From the NCBI GenBank assembly GCA_017051695.1, contig JAFIDK010000010.1, positions 1-64,000 of the forward strand: 64,000 nt of DNA, written 5' to 3'. Both the position numbers and the translations under genes were made by a program. Of the stretch, positions 35,381-44,703 are shown one piece after another. The stretch is from Algoriphagus aestuarii. GTDB lineage: Bacteria > Bacteroidota > Bacteroidia > Cytophagales > Cyclobacteriaceae. The notes beneath the pieces were generated by a model. That model was given only the letters and a program-made list of their open reading frames with translations. It ran no database searches and had not been told where the DNA came from. Every line of letters starts with the position of its first letter. Positions within the stretch are counted from its first letter, which is position 1.

Positions 35381-36760
35381 TCAGTTGGGCTTCAATAATT
35401 GATGAAGCCACTGGTGATAAGGAATTAATTCAAAAGTGCCCGGCCTCCAAGAGAAGGATTCATTTTCACTATTTAGTAATTGAAAATGCCTGAATTTTTC
35501 CAGGTCTAGAGATCGTGAAGATTCAGTTGATTTATGGAGCTGTTGAATACAATGAAAAAATGACTGAATTCTGTTTTTGGTTTTACTTTTTGTGGCATAG
35601 AGAGTCTTTCTGAAATTTTCCAGTTTAAACTCTAACCAATCCCATTCATTTCTTTCTATTAAAATCATCATTTCGAATAGTTTCGATCCTAAAAAATAAT
35701 CCGTGTTGGATTTCAGCAAGCGCTGACAATCGTGATTAAGGAGAAGGGATTCCTGAAATTTACCTTCTTGAAACAACAGGTAAGACTCGTAATAATGCCA
35801 GATATTTTGGTTCAATTGACTTCTGTTTCGGGCTAATTTTAACAGTATTTTTTTGGCCAAATCATAATTTCCGAGGTAAAATGCAGCAAACCATTCGTTT
35901 TTATAGACCTCAGTTTTTACATGTTCCGGGATACCTTTGATCTGTAATGTTTTCTGGCAATTGTTGATCAGCTCTTCGTAGGCTCCATATTTAAGCAAGA
36001 CCAACTGCTGGGTCAGATTCAAACGCCACTCGATTTCAGGTTGATGAATAGAAGGGTAGGAATAAAGAATTGATTCTGCATCTTGAATCGCAATAGAGGC
36101 TTTTTTTAGACTGTTTTGCTCTAAGAACATTTCGCTTTTTTCCAGCAAATTCAGGACTTCATTATTTGACTCAGTTTGTAAAACCGATTTCTTGAGAGAA
36201 ATCAAATTTGCCTTTTTTGGTTCTGGATCTATTTTTGAATTGTTCAGAGTCAATTCCAATTGTTTGCAAAGTGCATTTTTCAGCCTGAACAACTCATCGT
36301 AATTCAATGGCTCAGCTACACCGGCAGTTCTGGCTGTCTCATGTATGCAGAGCACCAAATCGGTATAACCTTGCTTTCCGGCAAGTTCCAATGCCTTTTT
36401 TAGGTACTTTACTCCTTCTTTTTCAAGTTCGAGGTGTAAAAAATGCTGTCCTTTTTGGAGCAATTCTATCACCTGCATCCGTTGGCAGTTTTCTTTTTGG
36501 AAGCTGGATTTTTTGATCAGGCTGATATGGGAAATCAATTCTTCCGTCAGCCTTTTTTTCAATTGGGAATAAGCGGAATGATCAGAGCTGTGGTATATCG
36601 TCGATGCAAACTCAGGATCTTTCCATTCTGGATTTTTGATCATTAATTTTAACAGCCGATATTTTTTGGAATTCGGAGAGTTTTTAATAGAAATGTACTG
36701 GAGTAGCAGGTTCTTCTCACTGATAGAACATGATTCCAGCAATTGGCCAATCGTATGCAT
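35381..36760 (-). CDS. Helical-repeat (TPR-like) cytoplasmic protein, 459 aa
   Basis: This is all-helical by eye, with TPR-like helix pairs (VKYLKKALELAGKQGYTDL, ASIAIQDAESILYSYPS, WFAAFYLGNYDLAKKILLKLARN, YLLFQEGKFQESLLLN). No signal peptide, membrane segment or catalytic motif is seen. The N-terminal 60 residues (EKNLLLQYISIKNSPNSKKYRLLKLM) recur in uncharacterised Bacteroidota proteins of this build, as far as I recall. It lies just upstream of the eCIS operon on the same strand, so a regulatory or assembly link is possible but unsupported. Confidence 0.65.
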   Translation of the reverse strand: MHTIGQLLESCSISEKNLLLQYISIKNSPNSKKYRLLKLMIKNPEWKDPEFASTIYHSSDHSAYSQLKKRLTEELISHISLIKKSSFQKENCQRMQVIELLQKGQHFLHLELEKEGVKYLKKALELAGKQGYTDLVLCIHETARTAGVAEPLNYDELFRLKNALCKQLELTLNNSKIDPEPKKANLISLKKSVLQTESNNEVLNLLEKSEMFLEQNSLKKASIAIQDAESILYSYPSIHQPEIEWRLNLTQQLVLLKYGAYEELINNCQKTLQIKGIPEHVKTEVYKNEWFAAFYLGNYDLAKKILLKLARNRSQLNQNIWHYYESYLLFQEGKFQESLLLNHDCQRLLKSNTDYFLGSKLFEMMILIERNEWDWLEFKLENFRKTLYATKSKTKNRIQSFFHCIQQLHKSTESSRSLDLEKFRHFQLLNSENESFSWRPGTFELIPYHQWLHQLLKPN

Positions 36761-36790
36761 GAAAAGTGGATTATTTGAAAAATTGACATA

Positions 36791-36818
36791 AAAAAAGGGT
36801 ATTAAAAATACCCTTTAT
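36791..36818 (-). terminator. Rho-independent terminator
   Basis: AAAGGGTATT and AATACCCTTT pair around a three-base A loop, with a T-run on the minus-strand 3' side. It lies 30 bases past the stop of the membrane protein gene and separates it from the helical-repeat gene. Confidence 0.85.
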
Positions 36819-36845
36819 CTATCTGAATGTCAAATATCTATCAAT

Positions 36846-38231
36846 CTATTTCAAAACGAAAACTCCTTTTCGAGCTACAGCATAATGCCTGCTTAACTCA
36901 GGGAAATCATTTAAAATGGCCTCAAATTGCCCTTCTTGGTCTATGATGAGTTGGGGCTCCTGGTTTTGGAGCATTTGGTATAGACGGGCTTTTTCAGGCA
37001 GATCCCGATCCTGATTTAAATAAACTTTACTCAGGGCATAATTTAAAAACGGACCTCCTAATTTTGCATTTTGGTAACCCGAAATATCCGGCCCCAAAAT
37101 CATGATTTCTTTTCCTTCTAGGGTTGGATCCAGTTTCTCCGTCACGAAATATCTCGGGTTATCCACTTTTGTCTGCCAGAACCACCAGGCTCCGATCGGC
37201 AATCCAAAAATCAATAAATAGAAGCTTAGATTCGAAACCATTCCCCTTTTCAGATAAAGAAAAAACTGGGTGATCATATATGTCAGACCTGGGATAAATA
37301 TGATCAACTGGAAGGCAGCCTGCTTTTTGATAAAGAAGAATTCTGCAGCTGCAAAAATCAGCCATAAAATGATTAATTGCCTTTGTTTTTGCTGATTGAT
37401 TGTAGAACCTTTCAGCACAGCACTCAAGAAATACCCAACCAAAGACAGTGCAATGGGGAAAGCTGCCAGAATCAGCCAACTCCAGATGGATTGGTAGGAT
37501 ATCTTATCCGACGCAAGAATCATTGGCCAAATATCTATGGCTTCCTGTAGTCCGTCATTCCAATAATAAAATACAACAATAAACATGATCGGAAGCATGT
37601 ACCCGACTAGAGACAACATCAATTGTCTAAAGGAAAAACTACTGATAGCGATCCCGGTGAGGATCATATATGGGAGAAACAGAAAATAACTTGGGTGGAA
37701 CCCTGCTGCCAAGCCCCCGTAGATACCAATCAATAAAGTCGACTCACTGGTTTCTTTTTGTAGGACTGTTTGGGAAAACAGTTGTCCAAGTGCCAAAATC
37801 AAAAAAGTACTACCCAGCATTGCCGGATTCAATGAGAGCATGTCAAATGAAAAATGGAAAAGTGCCGCCATTATAATCGCCGGCAAGTAGGTGTTTTCAT
37901 CAAACACTCTATATTTGATCAGAATGGTGTTCCAATAAATGATTTGAAACAAGATAAAGACCCTTCCTATCAGCTCATAAGCAAGTTGACTTCTCCCAAA
38001 GAGAAAGTCGACCATGGTAAAAAACCCTGCTGATAGAGGGCCTGAGTCATCAATGATATCCTGGTATAAAAAGAAACCATCACCCAATCTCTCTCCCAAA
38101 ACCATCCAGGTCAATTGAAGTGAGGTGAGGGGAAGATTGTTCCAAACAAGATAAAGAACAGTGAAAATCAGCAAGTAAATTGCTAATCCTACCAGCCTGA
38201 ATGGGTCATTGACTTTGAAAAATTGAAGCAA
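36846..38231 (-). CDS. Polytopic membrane protein, DUF6427-like, 461 aa
   Basis: About eleven hydrophobic segments span the protein, the first at 14-30 (LAIYLLIFTVLYLVWNN) and the last near 355-370 (LSFYLLIFGLPIGAWWFW). A soluble C-terminal 85 residues follow (IMILGPDISGYQNAKLGGPFLNY). The pattern GFFLYQDIIDDSGPLSAGFF in the first periplasmic loop and the layout recall glycosyltransferase-like DUF6427 proteins of Bacteroidota. Family membership is tentative. It is divergent from rbfA. Confidence 0.65.
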   Translation of the reverse strand: MLQFFKVNDPFRLVGLAIYLLIFTVLYLVWNNLPLTSLQLTWMVLGERLGDGFFLYQDIIDDSGPLSAGFFTMVDFLFGRSQLAYELIGRVFILFQIIYWNTILIKYRVFDENTYLPAIIMAALFHFSFDMLSLNPAMLGSTFLILALGQLFSQTVLQKETSESTLLIGIYGGLAAGFHPSYFLFLPYMILTGIAISSFSFRQLMLSLVGYMLPIMFIVVFYYWNDGLQEAIDIWPMILASDKISYQSIWSWLILAAFPIALSLVGYFLSAVLKGSTINQQKQRQLIILWLIFAAAEFFFIKKQAAFQLIIFIPGLTYMITQFFLYLKRGMVSNLSFYLLIFGLPIGAWWFWQTKVDNPRYFVTEKLDPTLEGKEIMILGPDISGYQNAKLGGPFLNYALSKVYLNQDRDLPEKARLYQMLQNQEPQLIIDQEGQFEAILNDFPELSRHYAVARKGVFVLK

Positions 38232-38300
38232 AATGTTTGGAATATTGAGTTTGACTTGGGATGTGACAGCCCGAAATTAAAGCTTGCCCAACTATTTCGC

Positions 38301-38308
38301 TAAATTTG
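38301..38308 (+). promoter_or_regulatory. Possible Bacteroidota -7 element before rbfA
   Basis: TAAATTTG fits the TAnnTTTG consensus, 18 bases before the rbfA start. The matching upstream TTG (38284-38286) is only 14 bases away, which is short, so the call is weak. Confidence 0.3.
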
Positions 38309-38325
38309 TACCACAAATACTTCAC

Positions 38326-38709
38326 ATGGAAAGTAAAAGACAACAAAAATACTCCAAACTAATCCAAAAAGAACTTGGAGATATCTTTCAGAAAGATGCC
38401 AAACACCTGGTAGGAAGAGCGATGATTACCATTACACGTGTTTTGGTGAGTCCGGACTTAGGTTTTGCAAAAGTTTATCTCAGTTTTTTGCTGACTGACC
38501 CCGAGGCAACCTATAAGCTGATCAATGAACACAAGAAAGAAATCAGGCATCAGCTTGCCAAAAGAATTGGAAAATCTGTTAGGGTAATCCCTGAAATTGC
38601 TTTTTTCCCGGATGACTCGGCTTCTTACGCTCAGCATATGGATAAGGTGATATCTGATTTGAATATCCCGGAAGCTCCAGAAGAAGAGGAAGAGGATTCA
38701 GAAGATTAA
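38326..38709 (+). CDS. rbfA: Ribosome-binding factor A
   Basis: The start ATG at 38326 (MESKRQQKYSKLIQKELGDIF) matches the standard RbfA N-terminus. An upstream in-frame codon at 38284 is unlikely. The KH-type domain is seen in MITITRVLVSPDLGFAKVYLSFL and KRIGKSVRVIPEIAFFPDDSASYAQHMDKVI. An acidic tail (EAPEEEEEDSED) ends the 127 residues. It acts in 16S rRNA 5'-end processing and 30S maturation, notably in the cold. It is followed at 12 bases by the permease gene, a likely operon. Confidence 0.93.
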   Translation: MESKRQQKYSKLIQKELGDIFQKDAKHLVGRAMITITRVLVSPDLGFAKVYLSFLLTDPEATYKLINEHKKEIRHQLAKRIGKSVRVIPEIAFFPDDSASYAQHMDKVISDLNIPEAPEEEEEDSED

Positions 38710-38721
38710 CGGGAGGCAAGG

Positions 38722-39948
38722 TTGAACCTAAGTTTTTTTATAGCAGGCAGATATTTCCGAAGTAAAAAGAAACGGAATTTCATTACGATCCTTTCGACCA
38801 TTTCGATGGTAGGTGTCGCAGTGGGAACTATGGCATTGGTGATCGTCATGTCTGTATTTAATGGACTGGAGGATTTGATCAGAGGGCTATTTGCCAGCTT
38901 TGATGCAGAACTGAAAATCGAAGTGGCTGAAGGAAAAAGCTTTGAAGTCACAGAAGAATGGCTCAACAGCATCCGGGAACTGGAAGGGGTAGAGATTCTG
39001 ACAGAAGTAATTGAAGACAACGCATTATTTGATTACAATGGCAATCAAATGGTCGCTCGATTGAAAGGAGTCTCGGATAATTTTCTGGATCAGGGAAGAT
39101 TTTCGAGAGGATATTTCTGGGGCGACACCACTTTGGGAACAGGCCTGAGACCTGCAGCGATTTTAGGTCGGGGAGTTGGATTTTATCTTTCGATCAATCT
39201 GAATGACATCAATGTCCCCCTAAAAGTATTTTACCCTAAAGCTCCGAGATCTGCCGCTACCATCGACCCCAATCAGTTGTATTCTTCTGCCATTTTAGAA
39301 CCGGCAGCATTTTTCAGTATTGACAGGCAGTTTGACGATGAGTATGTGATAGCTCCGCTGGAATTTGCAAAAAACCTTCTGAATTATGGAAATAGAAGGA
39401 CTTCTTTAGAAATCAAAGTAGAAGATGGAAAGTCCATCAATGCTGTTCAGGCAAGATTAAAAGAATTATTGGGAAGTCAGTTTTTGGTAAAAAATACCGA
39501 TGAGCAGCATGCAGGTCTTCTGCGTACGGTAAAACTGGAAAAGCTATTTGTGTTTTTGACTTTGACATTTATCCTTGCAATTGCCTCTTTTAATATCTTC
39601 TTTTCATTGAGTATGCTTGCGATAGAAAAGAAAAAGGACATTGCTGTATTGAAAGCGATGGGAGCTCCTGACAAATTAATCCGAAGGATATTTTTAAAGC
39701 AGGGGGCTATGATTGCTTTTAGCGGAGCTTTGATAGGATTGGTTCTGGGCTTTTTGATTTGTTTGGTCCAGGAGAAATTCGGCTTGGTTTCACTGGGGAT
39801 TTCTTCGGCGGTAATTGATGCTTATCCTGTAAAAATGAGTGCGTCAGATTTCATCTGGATCAGTCTTGCCGTAGTGGGTATTACCCTACTTGCGAGCTAC
39901 AGGCCAGCTTATATAGCTTCCAAAGTTGATACTGTGAAAGAGATCTGA
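38722..39948 (+). CDS. LolC/E-type ABC transporter permease (FtsX/MacB family)
   Basis: It uses a TTG start codon at 38722 after a GGGAGG ribosome-binding site. The resulting N-terminus MNLSFFIAGRYFRSKKKRNFI is what this family has. TM1 is near 20-48 (ITILSTISMVGVAVGTMALVIVMSVFNGL). A large periplasmic MacB-type domain follows. The FtsX domain with three TM segments starts near 275 (LFVFLTLTFILAIASFNIFFSLSMLAIEKKKDIAVLKAMGA). Relatives release lipoproteins from the inner membrane. No ATPase partner gene is adjacent. Confidence 0.9.
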   Translation: MNLSFFIAGRYFRSKKKRNFITILSTISMVGVAVGTMALVIVMSVFNGLEDLIRGLFASFDAELKIEVAEGKSFEVTEEWLNSIRELEGVEILTEVIEDNALFDYNGNQMVARLKGVSDNFLDQGRFSRGYFWGDTTLGTGLRPAAILGRGVGFYLSINLNDINVPLKVFYPKAPRSAATIDPNQLYSSAILEPAAFFSIDRQFDDEYVIAPLEFAKNLLNYGNRRTSLEIKVEDGKSINAVQARLKELLGSQFLVKNTDEQHAGLLRTVKLEKLFVFLTLTFILAIASFNIFFSLSMLAIEKKKDIAVLKAMGAPDKLIRRIFLKQGAMIAFSGALIGLVLGFLICLVQEKFGLVSLGISSAVIDAYPVKMSASDFIWISLAVVGITLLASYRPAYIASKVDTVKEI

Positions 39949-40127
39949 TTTTCGGGAATTTTCCTAAAAACCCTTCTATTCAGTGTCTATTGGATTGAAA
40001 ACCAATTGATAACTTGTGGATTTGCGAAGAAATTGGGGAATTTTTTAAAAAAATGAGTCTATTTTTGCCCGAGGGCATGTTTATTGAAGCCCGAAGCGAA
40101 TCCCCCAATTTGTTAAAATTATACCCA

Positions 40128-40730
40128 ATGTTAAGATTATTCTCCCTTAGTTGTTTGTTGTATGTATCGATAGGATTTGGAAACCTTGTCTTCGCACAAG
40201 GTGACGATGCAGACAAGGGATCCTTAGACAGCGGCACCATTGATAGCCAATTTGATTACATCTACAACGTGTCCAATAATTTTCAGGAATATAAGGTTGT
40301 CAAACGCACCAATTTAGATAAGCTCAAATCAAATATTCTTGATTCGATGCGCACCATGAGACAGGAAGTCTTAGGACTTAATAATCAGATTACCAGCCAA
40401 AAAGATTCCATTGGAAATATAAATGCGCACCTGGAGCAGGCGGAAATGGAAAAAGAAGAGGCGATTGCTGCCAAAGATAATTTTTCCTTTTTGGGAATGG
40501 GAATCCATAAAGCAGTGTACTCGTCCATGATGTGGTTATTGGTTGCCGTTTTAGCTGCCGCGCTGGGCTTTTTCTCTTTTCAATACTTCCGTAGTTTTAA
40601 GAAAATCAAAAAAGCACAGAATGATTTGGTGGAAGTCCAAGAGGAATTTGATGCCCATCGCAAAAATACCCTGGATCGTGAGCGGAAATTAAAAAGAGAA
40701 TTAATTGACGCTCAAATGGGCAAAAAGTAG
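40128..40730 (+). CDS. Exported coiled-coil protein with one membrane anchor, 200 aa
   Basis: The ATG at 40128 gives a clean signal peptide (MLRLFSLSCLLYVSIGFGNLVFAQ), so the longer frame from 40014 is discounted. After a short acidic linker come a coiled coil (SNILDSMRTMRQEVLGLNNQ to LEQAEMEKEEAIAAK), a transmembrane helix (MMWLLVAVLAAALGFFSFQYF), and a charged cytoplasmic coiled coil ending in Lys-rich sequence. Similar proteins are common and uncharacterised in Bacteroidota. A terminator follows. Confidence 0.7.
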   Translation: MLRLFSLSCLLYVSIGFGNLVFAQGDDADKGSLDSGTIDSQFDYIYNVSNNFQEYKVVKRTNLDKLKSNILDSMRTMRQEVLGLNNQITSQKDSIGNINAHLEQAEMEKEEAIAAKDNFSFLGMGIHKAVYSSMMWLLVAVLAAALGFFSFQYFRSFKKIKKAQNDLVEVQEEFDAHRKNTLDRERKLKRELIDAQMGKK

Positions 40731-40753
40731 AAATTTACCTCAGTTTAAAAATA

Positions 40754-40796
40754 AAGGGCAATACTTCTGAAATTTCAGTTTATTGCCTTTTTTTAT
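40754..40796 (+). terminator. Rho-independent terminator
   Basis: AAGGGCAATA pairs with TATTGCCTTTT around a 15-base loop and is followed by a T-run at 40788-40794. It is placed just after the coiled-coil protein gene. Confidence 0.75.
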
Positions 40797-40834
40797 TCCA
40801 TTTCAAATTAGCCAACTGATTTCCTACAGAAGCT

Positions 40835-41974
40835 ATGCGTGTAGACAAGTTTGATGTCATCGTGATTGGTTTGGGTGCCATGGGTTCTGCAGCCTTGTAC
40901 CAGCTTTCTAAACGGGGTCTGTCTATTTTGGGAATTGATCGGTTTGATCCGCCTCATGCCATGGGATCTTCTCATGGTGAAACTAGGATTACAAGATTGG
41001 CAGTGGGTGAATCTCCAGATTATGTTCCCATCGTAAAGCGCTCGCACGAATTGTGGAAATCTATTGAAAGTGAATCAAAAACAGAAATATTTACTCCCTG
41101 CGGAGGGATTTTGATGGATTCTGGCAAGGCTCCATGGGCAAAACACGGTTCGGAGGGCTTCTTTCAGAATACTGTGAATATTGCCCGGAAATATGGAATT
41201 GACCACCAAATACTGAATGCAAGGCAAGTAAGTGAGAAGTATCCAAATTTTCTTCTTGAATCTGAAGGGTCAGGATATTTTGAGCCAACAGCTGGTTACC
41301 TAAAACCAGACGTTGCAATTCGGGCTCAGCTTGATCTGGCCAAAAAAAACGGGGCTTTGGTTTTCATCCATAAGCCAGTAACTAAAATCTCCAAATTATC
41401 GGAGGAGGAAATAGAAGTAAATGTTGGAGGCCAGACAGTGTATGCCCGAAGGGTTATCAACTGTACAGGAGGATGGATCAAGGATTTTTTACCTTCTGAG
41501 AAAAAGGGAAGTTTTAAGATTTGCAGGCAAATTCTGCATTGGGTAGAAGTCACCGATAAAAACTGGATTCACTCTCCGGTGTTTATGTGGGGAATAGGAG
41601 CTGGGCCAGAGGATTTTATCTATGGTTTTCCAAGTCTCGATGGGAGGTCGATCAAAGTAGCCACTGAATCATTTCTGGAAGTTGATCATCCTGATGGGAT
41701 CGAACGAGACGTGAATCGGGAGGAGCAGCAAAAATTCTGGAATGAGAAAATAGAATACCGCATAACTGGAGTAAAAAACCACTTTTTTAAGTCTGAAGTC
41801 TGTTTCTACACCGTAACTACTGATGCCAGGTTTATGATCCAGAGAAACCCGGAAATCCAGAATGAATACTGGGTTTCTGCCTGCTCGGGACATGGGTTTA
41901 AGCATTCTGCGGCTATAGGGGAATATTTAGCTGATCTGGTCACGGATAAGCCTACGAAATTTACAATTGGATAA
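40835..41974 (+). CDS. solA: FAD-dependent amino acid oxidase, MTOX/MSOX family
   Basis: 379 residues. The FAD-binding Rossmann motif VIGLGAMGSAALYQLSKRG (9-27) is followed by GIDRFDPPHAMGSSHGETRITRLA, the typical MSOX/N-methyltryptophan oxidase sequence. The C-terminal SACSGHGFKHSAAIGE holds the cysteine that carries the covalent flavin in this family, and the active-site Lys/His region is present. It probably oxidises an N-methyl amino acid (sarcosine or N-methyltryptophan) with release of formaldehyde and peroxide. The precise substrate is not decided by sequence, so the symbol is by family likeness only. Confidence 0.85.
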   Translation: MRVDKFDVIVIGLGAMGSAALYQLSKRGLSILGIDRFDPPHAMGSSHGETRITRLAVGESPDYVPIVKRSHELWKSIESESKTEIFTPCGGILMDSGKAPWAKHGSEGFFQNTVNIARKYGIDHQILNARQVSEKYPNFLLESEGSGYFEPTAGYLKPDVAIRAQLDLAKKNGALVFIHKPVTKISKLSEEEIEVNVGGQTVYARRVINCTGGWIKDFLPSEKKGSFKICRQILHWVEVTDKNWIHSPVFMWGIGAGPEDFIYGFPSLDGRSIKVATESFLEVDHPDGIERDVNREEQQKFWNEKIEYRITGVKNHFFKSEVCFYTVTTDARFMIQRNPEIQNEYWVSACSGHGFKHSAAIGEYLADLVTDKPTKFTIG

Positions 41975-42033
41975 GAAAACTGGCTTGTTGGTGTGATTTC
42001 TTAATTTGGAGAGGATAAACATTCAAAAACCCT

Positions 42034-42041
42034 TACTTTTG
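42034..42041 (+). promoter_or_regulatory. Possible Bacteroidota -7 promoter element
   Basis: TACTTTTG matches TAnnTTTG and lies 25 bases before the ABC exporter start. A TTTG at 42005-42008 could be the upstream element, though the spacing (25) is longer than usual. Confidence 0.35.
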
Positions 42042-42066
42042 TCAGTTCAATTACCACATAAGTCTA

Positions 42067-43857
42067 ATGGCAAAACAAAGAGGCACTGCTTTGGAAGCGC
42101 ATGAAAAGAGGAAGTTGTCGAAGCAGAATTTAGAGAAAATCGGGACCATTTTCAGATTTCTGATGCCCTACAAATGGGCTTTTATTTTGGGATTGGTTTT
42201 TCTACTGCTTTCATCACTCACCTTATTGACCTTTCCATTTGTAGCTGGAAAGCTGATCGATGCCGCTCAGGGTACAGAATGGATCGTGACTGACATCAAT
42301 TCTATTGCATTGATTTTAGTAGCGATTTTGGCAGTCCAAAGTATATTCTCCTTTTTTCGGGTTTGGTTGTTTGCGTTGGTTTCCGAGAGATCCATGAGAG
42401 ATATCCGGATGTCGCTTTACTCCCGCATGGTCAGATTGCCGATGACTTTCTTCGATAAAAGAAGGACTGGAGAACTTATCTCGAGAATCACAGCAGATGT
42501 CAGTTTGCTTCAGGACACTTTTTCGGTGACCCTTGCCGAATTCTTCAGGCAAATTATCACCTTGATCGCTGGAGTCGCATTTCTGCTATTCAATACTCCA
42601 AAACTCACTTTATTTATGTTGGGGACATTCCCGGTTTTGGTATTGATTGCTATGATTTTTGGCAAGTTTATCCGAAGACTTTCCAAAAAGACCCAAGATG
42701 AATTGGCTGCGGCAAATGTGATTGTGGAGGAGACGCTTCAATCGATCAGTACGGTGAAGTCCTTTGTAGGAGAAGCATACGAATCAGCGAGGTATGGGAA
42801 AGGCTTGAATTCAGTCGTTGGAGTGGCTTTACGTCAGGCAAAATACCGGGGAGCATTTATTTCATTTATCATATTTGCATTGTTTGGTGGTATTGTGGCG
42901 GTGATGTGGTATGGTGCCAGTTTGGTGGGTTCCGGTGACATGAGTGTAGGGGAGTTGGTTTCTTTTGTACTCTATACCACCTTTATCGGGGGCTCCATTG
43001 CAGGTCTTGGAGACATTTATGGTCAAGTACAAAAAGCAATCGGTTCTTCAGAAAGAGTTTTGGAGATTTTGGAAGAAGAAACAGAGGCCTCTGGAGGTGA
43101 TGTAGCATTGGATTTCCAAGGGAAAATCGATTTCAAAAATATTCAATTTCATTATCCAACCCGTCCAGAAGTGGAAGTGTTGAAGGGTCTGTCTTTCCAT
43201 GTCAATCCTGGTGAAAAAGTAGCTTTGGCGGGACATTCAGGGGCTGGTAAATCCACCATCATCCAGTTGTTATTGAGATTTTATGAAATTCAGGAAGGTG
43301 CCATTTTGGTGGATGATAAAAACATCAATCATTGGGATTTACAGGCTTTGCGTAGCAAAGTGGGAATTGTACCTCAGGAAGTCTTGCTCTTTGGTGGGTC
43401 TATCCGTGAAAATATTGCTTATGCCAAGCCAGATGCAACAGAAGAGGAAATTATTGAAGCCGCAAAAATGGCAAACGCCTGGCAGTTTATCCATCAGTTT
43501 CCAGAAGGAATGGAAACCTTGGTGGGAGAGAGGGGCGTCAAGTTATCCGGAGGCCAAAGGCAGCGCGTGGCCATTGCCAGAGCAATTTTAAAAGATCCGT
43601 CCATTTTGATTTTAGATGAAGCGACTTCTTCTCTGGATGCTGAGTCGGAATCTTTGGTGCAGGAGGCTTTGGATGAATTGATGAAAGGTAGAACGACTAT
43701 TATCATTGCCCATCGATTGGCAACTATTCGAAAAGTAGACAGGATTTACGTCCTAAAAGATGGCGAGATTATAGAAGAGGGAAACCATCAGGACCTGTTG
43801 AAGAAAGAGGAAGGATTCTACGCCAATCTGGTCAAACTACAATTTGCTGACACCTGA
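42067..43857 (+). CDS. ABC exporter, fused permease and ATPase (MsbA/MDR type)
   Basis: 596 residues. Residues 30-320 form a six-helix exporter membrane domain (AFILGLVFLLLSSLTLLTFPFVAG first). The ATPase has Walker A GHSGAGKST (about 392-400), Q-loop VPQEVLLFGG, signature LSGGQRQRVAIARA, Walker B ILILDEATSSLD and switch His in IIAHRLATI. As a half-transporter it would homodimerise. It likely flips lipids or exports a hydrophobic compound. An FtsX permease is 2 kb upstream but unrelated in type. Confidence 0.92.
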   Translation: MAKQRGTALEAHEKRKLSKQNLEKIGTIFRFLMPYKWAFILGLVFLLLSSLTLLTFPFVAGKLIDAAQGTEWIVTDINSIALILVAILAVQSIFSFFRVWLFALVSERSMRDIRMSLYSRMVRLPMTFFDKRRTGELISRITADVSLLQDTFSVTLAEFFRQIITLIAGVAFLLFNTPKLTLFMLGTFPVLVLIAMIFGKFIRRLSKKTQDELAAANVIVEETLQSISTVKSFVGEAYESARYGKGLNSVVGVALRQAKYRGAFISFIIFALFGGIVAVMWYGASLVGSGDMSVGELVSFVLYTTFIGGSIAGLGDIYGQVQKAIGSSERVLEILEEETEASGGDVALDFQGKIDFKNIQFHYPTRPEVEVLKGLSFHVNPGEKVALAGHSGAGKSTIIQLLLRFYEIQEGAILVDDKNINHWDLQALRSKVGIVPQEVLLFGGSIRENIAYAKPDATEEEIIEAAKMANAWQFIHQFPEGMETLVGERGVKLSGGQRQRVAIARAILKDPSILILDEATSSLDAESESLVQEALDELMKGRTTIIIAHRLATIRKVDRIYVLKDGEIIEEGNHQDLLKKEEGFYANLVKLQFADT

Positions 43858-43911
43858 GTCGTCCAAGTGAATCCATAAAATATTCAAAGTCGTAGATCGT
43901 CCAAAAAAGTA

Positions 43912-44700
43912 ATGAGTTCACCATTGGATAGATTAATACAATCAGTTCAACTAGAACGGGAAGTATTATTAAACCACCCTATTTATAAAGATTTATCCTC
44001 CCTTGCTGATTTTCAAAAATTCATGGAATACCATGTTTTTGCGGTTTGGGATTTTATGAGTCTGCTCAAAGCTCTCCAATATAGATTGACAGGAATGAGT
44101 CTTCCTTGGCTTCCTGCGAAAGATTCTATGGCGGCTCGATTGATTAATGACATTGTTCTGGCTGAGGAAAGTGATGAAGATAGCAAAGGTGGATTTTGCA
44201 GTCATTTTGAATTGTATCTGGAGGCCATGAAAGAAGCCGGTGCTTCTACCGAAAAAATTGATTCCTTGATTGCCAAGTTGGAAAGAGGATTGGATTTTGA
44301 GCAAAGCTTAAAAAACCTTGATCTGCCAGAATTTGTGCAGTCATTTTTACTTGTTAACTATCGGACGGTTTTGGATGGGAAATCCCATGAGATCGCTGCT
44401 TCCTTTACATTGGGGAGGGAGGATTTGATTCCTGATCTTTTCCGAAAGTTGGTAGATAAACTTGTTAAAAATCAGCCTGAGAAGCTAGGTACTCTTTCCT
44501 ATTATTTTGACCGTCATATCCACTTGGATGAAGAGGAGCATGGGCCCCTTGCTTGGAGAATGATGAGCCTGTTGATGGGGGATGATCCTGAAAAATTAAA
44601 GGAGTCCGAACATGCAGCAAGAGAAGCGTTGGCAGCCAGAAAAGTGCTTTGGGATGGAATCCATCAGCAAATCAAGAAGAAAAACTTTGATCTGGTCTGA
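43912..44700 (+). CDS. DUF3050 family protein (heme-oxygenase-like fold)
   Basis: 262 residues matching DUF3050: LLNHPIYKDLSSLADFQKFMEYHVFAVWDFMSLLKALQ at 20-57 and AARLINDIVLAEESDED. Then comes FVQSFLLVNYRTVLDGKSHEIAASFTLGREDLIPDLFRKLV and the histidine-rich YYFDRHIHLDEEEHGPLAWRMM. The spread of His and Glu on helices is like metal-binding heme-oxygenase-like proteins. The function is unknown. The gap to the ABC gene is 54 bases on the same strand. Confidence 0.85.
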   Translation: MSSPLDRLIQSVQLEREVLLNHPIYKDLSSLADFQKFMEYHVFAVWDFMSLLKALQYRLTGMSLPWLPAKDSMAARLINDIVLAEESDEDSKGGFCSHFELYLEAMKEAGASTEKIDSLIAKLERGLDFEQSLKNLDLPEFVQSFLLVNYRTVLDGKSHEIAASFTLGREDLIPDLFRKLVDKLVKNQPEKLGTLSYYFDRHIHLDEEEHGPLAWRMMSLLMGDDPEKLKESEHAAREALAARKVLWDGIHQQIKKKNFDLV

Positions 44701-44703
44701 AAA

